Both the position numbers and the translations under genes were made by a program. Positions 5,902 to 10,689 of a stretch of 10,689 bases of DNA are shown here, piece by piece. This DNA is from Gammaproteobacteria bacterium (lineage in GTDB: Bacteria > Pseudomonadota > Gammaproteobacteria > Enterobacterales > GCA-2746155). Below the pieces are notes generated by a model, which saw only the letters and a program-made list of their open reading frames with translations, had not been told where the DNA came from and ran no database searches. Location: assembly GCA_024206355.1 (NCBI GenBank), contig JAAGZM010000224.1, positions 1 to 10,689 on the forward strand. Direction: 5' to 3'. Each line of letters begins with the position of its first letter. Within the stretch, counting starts at the first letter, position 1.

Positions 5902-6642
5902 ATGGCTACAGAAACTTATATCGGCAAGGGTAGTATCTACCTTGAAGAAGTTGGCGGAACAACTGGTTTATTACCTGTTGGAAACGCGCCAAAACTTGAA
6001 TTTGGCTTTGAAGAAGATAAGAAATCACTTCAAGATTTTGAAAGCGAAGGTGGTGGTGAAGTTGATTCAGTATCTATTATCACTGGTGTTACGGGTGCTG
6101 CTACACTTAATAGTTTTAGCATTGATAACTTAACCAAGTTATTGCGCGGTACGTCAGATTCAGATAGTGGCGGAATGCCTTCATCAACCGAGACATCAAC
6201 TGCCTACCACGGTGCTTTAGTTTTATTTGGTCAACTTGCGTCAAAGAGTGTTGCAATTACGGTTACTAATGTGGGTGCTACTACGACTTATGTTGAAGGT
6301 ACTGACTATAGTGTTAAGAACACGGGTATTTTAATTTTAGCCGATGGTAGTATTACGGATGGTTCTGACATCGAAGTTAGCTATACTACTGCGGCTCAAA
6401 TGTCAGTTGAAGCGTTAACATCGTCAGCCAAAAAATACCGCTTAGTATTTGATGGTTTAAATGACGCTGATGGCGGTTCACCGATTCGTGTAGAAGCATT
6501 TATCGTTAAGTTAGACCCTGTTAGCACAATGGCGTTAATTACTGAAGATTTTGCGGCTCAAGAGTTGACATTCAGCGTAATTAAAGACGAAACTAAAACG
6601 GGTGCAGGTAAGTCGAAATACTTTATAGCTATTAAGCAGTAA
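5902..6642 (+). CDS. Major tail tube protein
   Basis: The 246-residue protein starts MATETYIGKGSIYLEEVGG and has LLPVGNAPKLEFGFEEDKK, the P-x-G-N-x-x-x-L-x-x motif of tail tube subunits, then DFESEGGGEVDSV, TGAATLNSFSIDNLTKLLRG and a C-terminal part with KYRLVFDGLNDADGG and FAAQELTFSVIKDE. Such subunits stack in rings around the tape measure protein to form the tail tube. Residues 108-162 hold a module (SVAITVTNVGATTTYVEGTD, then ILILADGSITDGSDIEVSYT) that looks like an inserted beta domain, as also found in some longer tube proteins; it may project from the tube surface. The gene follows its AGGAA site and is followed 24 bases later by the intrinsic terminator, so it is the last gene of the upstream transcription block. 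The lack of a sheath gene beside it points to a non-contractile tail. Confidence 0.87.
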   Translation: MATETYIGKGSIYLEEVGGTTGLLPVGNAPKLEFGFEEDKKSLQDFESEGGGEVDSVSIITGVTGAATLNSFSIDNLTKLLRGTSDSDSGGMPSSTETSTAYHGALVLFGQLASKSVAITVTNVGATTTYVEGTDYSVKNTGILILADGSITDGSDIEVSYTTAAQMSVEALTSSAKKYRLVFDGLNDADGGSPIRVEAFIVKLDPVSTMALITEDFAAQELTFSVIKDETKTGAGKSKYFIAIKQ

Positions 6643-6666
6643 TAACCTAGTAACACGACTACCAAC

Positions 6667-6692
6667 AAAAAGCCGCACTATCGCGGCTTTTT
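6667..6692 (+). terminator. Intrinsic terminator between tail tube and tape measure genes
   Basis: AAAAAGCCGC (6667-6676) pairs perfectly with GCGGCTTTTT (6683-6692) around the 6-base loop ACTATC. The T run continues to 6694 (seven T in all). The G/C-rich core is AGCCGC/GCGGCT. Because the stem is flanked by A on the left, the complementary strand also ends in T, so it could stop transcription in both directions. It lies 24 bases after the tail tube stop and 24 bases before the tape measure ATG. It would be expected to reduce tape measure transcription unless an antiterminator acts. Confidence 0.88.
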
Positions 6693-6705
6693 TTGTTTAT
6701 GAATT

Positions 6706-6710
6706 GAGGA
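6706..6710 (+). promoter_or_regulatory. Ribosome-binding site GAGGA for the tape measure gene
   Basis: GAGGA followed by AAAGAA lies 6 bases before the ATG at 6717 and supports that start. It is outside the terminator stem, so terminator readthrough RNA would still leave the site exposed. Confidence 0.75.
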
Positions 6711-6716
6711 AAAGAA

Positions 6717-9700
6717 ATGGCACGTAATGACGAAACTATCACGCTAAGAATCGAAGGTGAGGACGCTGGTTTTATTCGCGTAACCGAGCAGGTTGCTAAC
6801 CAGTTGCGACAAATGGAAGGTGAAGCAAAAGACCTGCAAGCCGAACTAGATAAGATGGAAAGGCAAGATAGGTTAGTTAGCCAATTCCGTGAACTCAATC
6901 GCGTTACTCAAAGCCTTGAGGGTAATTTCGACCAGACGAGAGCCGCGCTAATACAAACCAGACGAGAAATGGGGCGAGGTGCTAACGCTACAGCCGAACA
7001 AGCGCAAAACTTAGCGAGAGTTGAGCGAGAACACAGAAATGCCAGAACAGCGCTCAGAACGCACGAGAGAGCGTTGCAGAATGTTAGGCGTGAAGCTGCT
7101 CGATATAATACCACCCTTGATGTCACTGACGACCAGCTAGCTAACGTTCGCAGGGAGCAACAACGCCTGAACGCTGAGCTAGCGCGGTCGCGTGGTGCTT
7201 ACCGTGATTTAGCTACAGCTCAACCAAGAGTTAATGATGGGTTACGTGAAGGTGGTCGAAGTGCTGATGCAATGACTAGGGCGTTTAAGCGTTTAAGTCA
7301 GGCTTATATTGCATACACGCTAGCGCATCACGCGGCTAGCGGTGTTAAAGATCAAATAGATGAATTTGGCGAACTGGAAGAGGCATTGGTTGGTGTCCAA
7401 AAAACAGCCGAGGGAATGACTAAAAACGAACTCGCTGACATGGGTGATGAAATAAAGCGGTTGGCAACTGAGATAACCCCGACAGCCGCCACCGAGTTAG
7501 CTAAATTTGCTCAGGCTGCTGGACAAATGGGTGTTCAAGGTCAAGATGCTTTAATTGCCTATGTTAAGTTAGCCGACCAATTAGCTATTGCAACCGATTT
7601 AACGGGTGACGCGGCTGTTACTGCCTTAACCAGAATTGTGAAGTTATCCACATCGACACAAGATGAAATTAGCAACTTAGGTGCGTCATTGGTTGCGCTA
7701 GGTAATACATCAAGTGTGACTGAATCTGAACTATTGCATTTCGCTAATGATGTTATGACTCGAATTGGTTCTACTGCTAACGTCAGTGGTGACGAGGTTC
7801 TAGGTTTAGCAGCGTCATTAGCTGAGCTAGGTATTCAACCAGAAAGGGCTAGCACATCGTTGCAAAAACTATTCGCATTTATTGTGGACGCTGTTAATAA
7901 CGGTGGTGACGCAATGAAAGTGTTTCAAGACATTACGGGTGAAACGGCTGAAGTATTGAGAGATGAATTTGCCGAGTCAGGTACTAAATCATTTGAACGA
8001 CTGGTTAAAGGATTCGTGACCGCCCAAAAATCAGGGCAAGGTTTTAAAGTTCGGTTAGCTCAAATGGGTGAGACAGGTACAATCGTCAATGGTGTGGTTA
8101 ATACACTCGTAGGTAGCTTTGACAGAATGTCAGAACGTATTAAGTTTTCTGGCGAAGAGGCTGCTAAAAATACCGCACACATAAACGAAGCTGGTAAGTT
8201 TTATGCTACACAAAACGCTGAAATTGGTAGAATGCGTAATAACTATAAAAAACTGTCAGCATCTATTGGTGAGGCGTGGGGTGATGAAACTCAAGAAGCC
8301 ATTGACGCTATAAACCAACTATTAGTTGACAATAAGGATCAACTTGTAGACGTTGCTGAAATTGCAGCCGATTTTGCTGAAGCATGGGTGATAATGCTTT
8401 CTAGGATTGCTAATACTGGTGAATCATTAACAGGGTTGGTTGGTGAAACCAAAGTAATTCAAGGCATTGTCTTCACATTTCAAACCTTGATGGAGGCAAT
8501 AGGGGGCGCTTTCAATATACTGCAAGTGATTATGAACAATGTGGTTCTTGAATTTCAAAAACTTGCTAATAAACTCACGTTTGGTTCATTTCAAAAAGAT
8601 ATTGAAGAGACTCAACATAGACTTAATGGTTTAACTCAGTCGTTCGTTGACTCAGGCGATAGAATTAAAAAAAGCTGGCGCATTTTAGGTGGTGCTACAA
8701 CCACCGCATTTGAAGATTTAAAAGATGGTATTGAAAAATACTCCAAAAGCATTAACGACCTTAGTGTTCAAGACCAAGTGGCAATCGAGAGTGTCAGGCG
8801 GCAAAAATCAGGTTTAGCCGAGTTGAATGGAGAGTATAGACGATTGCTTAATGCATTGCTTAGTGCAGCTAAGGAAAAAAAAGTCGCAATCGCTCAGCAA
8901 AAAGAAGCCAATGAAGTTGATGAAAAAGCAACTCAAATAACCGAAGAAAAGCGAACTGAAGAAGGAAAGTCGCTAATCGCCCAACGCCATTTGGCAACCG
9001 TAGGTAAGGAAGTCGAAGCGAGTGAATCTGAGCGACTTGAAACCAGTAAAAACCTATTAGAGCAGATAAAAAATAGCAATGTTGAAATACGGAAATCAAC
9101 CGAAGAAGCGGCTAAGTTAAACAAGGCTCATGCTGATGGTGCTATCACTGATTACGAATATTACATAGGTCTTGATAAGATAACCAAGGAGATTGATGAG
9201 CAAACAACTTTACAAGGTAAGCTAGGTGCTGAAGTCGCTAAAACGGGTAATACTTTTTCAAGCTCAGTTAAGGACGTTAACGAGTACACAGGTGCAGTCA
9301 ATAAAGCTCAAATTGTAGTTGATAAACTTGTTTCTGAAATTGATTCCCAAGAAAAAGCATTGAAAGGGATGGTTAAAGGAACAACTGTTTACAACAAGCA
9401 ATTAGCTCTATTGAATCAAACCCGCAGTAAAGCCATCGACGCACAGCGCGAGTTGCGAAACTTACAAGACCTTGAGAACAAGACTGTTAGTGAGCTTAAT
9501 ATTTCTTACCGCCAGTTGAGTAAGGAAATGGAAATCCTAGAGGAGCGCTATCGTAGAAATGAGTTAACCGCTGGTGCTTATGCAAACCAGAAAGCGATAC
9601 TAGCTGAAAAGCTCGCAATCGTTAAAGGTTATTTAGGTGACAATGCTCAATTGCTTGATAAAACTAACAAAGCTTATCGAAATGCTGCGAGCGGTATTGA

Positions 9701-10379
9701 CGCTTACAACAAGGCTTTAGAGAAAAATACAGACATATTAGCGGATAACTTAGAAAAACACCGTAAGCGAATTGAATTGTTAAAGCAGGAACGTGACGAG
9801 CAAATTAAAAACCAATCGTTGAGTTTTGCTGATTCTGATTACAGTGGTTTTGACATCGACGATATTTATGAAGAAGAACAGCGATTGCAGTCATTAATCA
9901 GGCTTAATAACAAAGCTGGTTTTGTCAGTCGCCCTGTTGCCGAACTAGCTACCACTCAGTTACGGGAACAATTAGACCGATTACAGAAGTTAAGAGAAGA
10001 GCTGAAAATTGAATCTGGCAAGGTTGATAAACGCTTTCCTGTCAAATACTATGACGAAGAGCGTGATCGATTTGGCAAATTTAAAGTGGGTAAAGATAGT
10101 GAGGGTGGTGAACATTATTACGATGAGAAAATGGGTAGAGGAAAGTTTTACCCTGACGATGAAAAAAAGGCTATTGAGCAAAGCAACAAGGCGGCAACAT
10201 CACTCAATAACGCAGCAGTTACCCTTGAAAAAGCAGCACAACAAATGTCGTCAGCATCTTTGCCAAGTATTATCAACATTCAATTGCCAACAGGGATAAC
10301 ACCTATTGAAGTTGCAAACGACCAATCTCGTGATAATCTATTGAACTTGCTGAACATACAGAATCAAGGTAAACAATAA
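6717..10379 (+). CDS. Tail tape measure protein (1220 aa)
   Basis: This is by far the longest gene and follows the tail tube gene. Residues 20-165 are charged coiled coil (EAKDLQAELDKMERQ, REHRNARTALRTHERAL). Residues 215-440 carry the TP901/PhageMin_Tail-type core (LVGVQKTAEGMTKNE, AAGQMGVQGQDALIAYVKLA, ELGIQPERASTSLQKL). Residues 575-615 are strongly hydrophobic (IQGIVFTFQTLMEAIGGAF), as expected for a segment that contacts or crosses the host membrane during DNA entry. Residues 690-1110 are more coiled coil, and the end has a polar Gly/Asp/Lys stretch (1120-1148) before a beta-like tail. The protein lies inside the tail tube and sets its length. At about 1.5 angstrom per residue, a family rule of thumb, the tail would be near 180 nm. 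Two poly-A heptamers in slippery phase (8876-8882 and 10163-10169) lie in the gene. The TAA overlaps the next ATG (TAATG). No lytic transglycosylase motif is evident. Confidence 0.95.
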   Translation: MARNDETITLRIEGEDAGFIRVTEQVANQLRQMEGEAKDLQAELDKMERQDRLVSQFRELNRVTQSLEGNFDQTRAALIQTRREMGRGANATAEQAQNLARVEREHRNARTALRTHERALQNVRREAARYNTTLDVTDDQLANVRREQQRLNAELARSRGAYRDLATAQPRVNDGLREGGRSADAMTRAFKRLSQAYIAYTLAHHAASGVKDQIDEFGELEEALVGVQKTAEGMTKNELADMGDEIKRLATEITPTAATELAKFAQAAGQMGVQGQDALIAYVKLADQLAIATDLTGDAAVTALTRIVKLSTSTQDEISNLGASLVALGNTSSVTESELLHFANDVMTRIGSTANVSGDEVLGLAASLAELGIQPERASTSLQKLFAFIVDAVNNGGDAMKVFQDITGETAEVLRDEFAESGTKSFERLVKGFVTAQKSGQGFKVRLAQMGETGTIVNGVVNTLVGSFDRMSERIKFSGEEAAKNTAHINEAGKFYATQNAEIGRMRNNYKKLSASIGEAWGDETQEAIDAINQLLVDNKDQLVDVAEIAADFAEAWVIMLSRIANTGESLTGLVGETKVIQGIVFTFQTLMEAIGGAFNILQVIMNNVVLEFQKLANKLTFGSFQKDIEETQHRLNGLTQSFVDSGDRIKKSWRILGGATTTAFEDLKDGIEKYSKSINDLSVQDQVAIESVRRQKSGLAELNGEYRRLLNALLSAAKEKKVAIAQQKEANEVDEKATQITEEKRTEEGKSLIAQRHLATVGKEVEASESERLETSKNLLEQIKNSNVEIRKSTEEAAKLNKAHADGAITDYEYYIGLDKITKEIDEQTTLQGKLGAEVAKTGNTFSSSVKDVNEYTGAVNKAQIVVDKLVSEIDSQEKALKGMVKGTTVYNKQLALLNQTRSKAIDAQRELRNLQDLENKTVSELNISYRQLSKEMEILEERYRRNELTAGAYANQKAILAEKLAIVKGYLGDNAQLLDKTNKAYRNAASGIDAYNKALEKNTDILADNLEKHRKRIELLKQERDEQIKNQSLSFADSDYSGFDIDDIYEEEQRLQSLIRLNNKAGFVSRPVAELATTQLREQLDRLQKLREELKIESGKVDKRFPVKYYDEERDRFGKFKVGKDSEGGEHYYDEKMGRGKFYPDDEKKAIEQSNKAATSLNNAAVTLEKAAQQMSSASLPSIINIQLPTGITPIEVANDQSRDNLLNLLNIQNQGKQ
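10163..10169 (+). promoter_or_regulatory. Candidate -1 ribosomal frameshift heptamer A-AAA-AAG in the tape measure gene
   Basis: In the reading frame GAA-AAA-AAG, the heptamer A AAA AAG is exactly in slippery phase, the same sequence used by E. coli dnaX. After a -1 shift the ribosome would read GGC TAT and stop at TGA 10175-10177, giving a form of 1153 residues that lacks the last 69 of the full length. A purine-rich AGAGGA (10137-10142) lies 20 bases upstream, farther than the usual stimulatory site, and no clear downstream stem was found. Use is therefore unproven. Confidence 0.3.
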
Positions 10380-10689
10380 TGCAGATAGATACAATAACCA
10401 TACCTGACAACCGACTGTACTGGTCGAACAAGCTTCAGCGCTCACCGCTAGTGCAGCAAAAAGAATACATGACAAACGGGGCGCTTGTCACTGAGCGCTC
10501 AACTAAACTAGCTGGTATTCCCTTGGTTTTAGAGTCGGGGGAGTCAGGTTTTACCCGTGACATTTTAGAGCAATTAGTGCAACATGCTATTGATACACCA
10601 GCAGAATTTACAATAACGTTGACAGATACCACACAACATACTGTAATATGGGACATTCAAGATGACGGCTCGCATGTGCAAGGTACGCC
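10379..10689 (+). CDS. Probable tail-tip / baseplate-associated protein, N-terminal part (cut by right edge)
   Basis: The ATG at 10379 overlaps the tape measure stop (TAATG), and the frame stays open for 103 codons to the window end. The start reads MQIDTITIPDNRLYWSNKL, then QRSPLVQQKEYMTNGALVTE and RSTKLAGIPLVLESGESG. This T-G-A-L-V-x-E-x-S-x-K-x-A-G-x-P-I/L-x-L pattern, with an early L-x-W motif, matches from memory a family of uncharacterised small proteins encoded directly after tape measure genes in transposable and lambdoid-like siphophages. The role is probably tail-tip or distal-tail assembly, by analogy with genes after the tape measure in other siphophages. A trailing EFTITLTDTTQHTVIWDIQD fits a beta-rich fold. 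The C-terminal part and stop are outside the window. Confidence 0.72.
   Translation, partial: MQIDTITIPDNRLYWSNKLQRSPLVQQKEYMTNGALVTERSTKLAGIPLVLESGESGFTRDILEQLVQHAIDTPAEFTITLTDTTQHTVIWDIQDDGSHVQGT

Noticed and set aside
8667..8673. Run of seven A as a frameshift site
   Set aside because: The frame reads ATT-AAA-AAA-AGC, so the run is not in X-XXY-YYZ slippery phase.
10009..10299. Plus-strand frame of 96 residues near the end of the tape measure gene
   Set aside because: It is nested in another frame of the tape measure gene, has a Lys/Gln/His-rich random composition and no start signal. It is also not the frame entered by a -1 shift at 10163-10169.
10435..10656. Minus-strand frame of 73 residues at the right end
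   Set aside because: It is opposite the plus-strand gene starting at 10379, which has a coupled start and family-like sequence; there are no signals for a minus-strand gene.

Overview
The window is a single-strand (+) block of late, virion-morphogenesis genes from a tailed double-stranded DNA phage or prophage. No sheath gene lies between the tail tube and tape-measure genes, which points to a long non-contractile (siphovirus-like) tail. The DNA is moderately AT-rich, and codons ending in T or A are common (ggt, gct, gtt, tta). Protein families resemble those of phages of gammaproteobacteria, possibly marine ones; this host call is inference. There is no integrase, repressor, lysis gene, tRNA, IS element or CRISPR array in view, so integrated versus free phage cannot be decided.

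Layout, left to right. (1) 1-1271: the 3' part of a long repeat protein, open through the left edge, with a compact beta-rich region followed by about eleven 22-24 residue repeats; probably a head- or tail-associated fibre or decoration protein. (2) 1271-1998: two small beta-rich structural proteins of unknown role. (3) 2027-4042: a prohead protease fused to the major capsid protein. (4) 4047-4382: a DUF2190-like capsid decoration protein. (5) 4383-5753: the head-tail connector and neck set, comprising a head-tail joining protein, a minor tail protein Z-like protein and a gpU-like tail terminator. (6) 5750-5893: a 47-residue small gene. (7) 5902-6642: the major tail tube protein. (8) 6667-6692: a strong intrinsic terminator. 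(9) 6717-10379: a 1220-residue tape measure protein. (10) 10379-10689: the start of the next tail-tip gene, cut by the right edge.

The order follows assembly: procapsid and maturation protease, capsid surface, connector, tail terminator, tube, tape measure, tip. Genes are packed with TAATG, ATGATGA or 8-base overlaps, so most are probably translationally coupled in one late transcript. The intrinsic terminator before the tape measure gene breaks this pattern and implies attenuation or antitermination. The usual tail-assembly-chaperone (G/GT type) frameshift gene is missing from its normal place between tube and tape measure genes.

Most of the window is recognisable phage machinery, not a new kind of system. 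The points most worth a second look are the A/B-type repeat array at the left, the terminator that replaces the chaperone gene, a near-duplicate start-site sequence before two genes, and a canonical A-AAA-AAG slippery site near the end of the tape measure gene.
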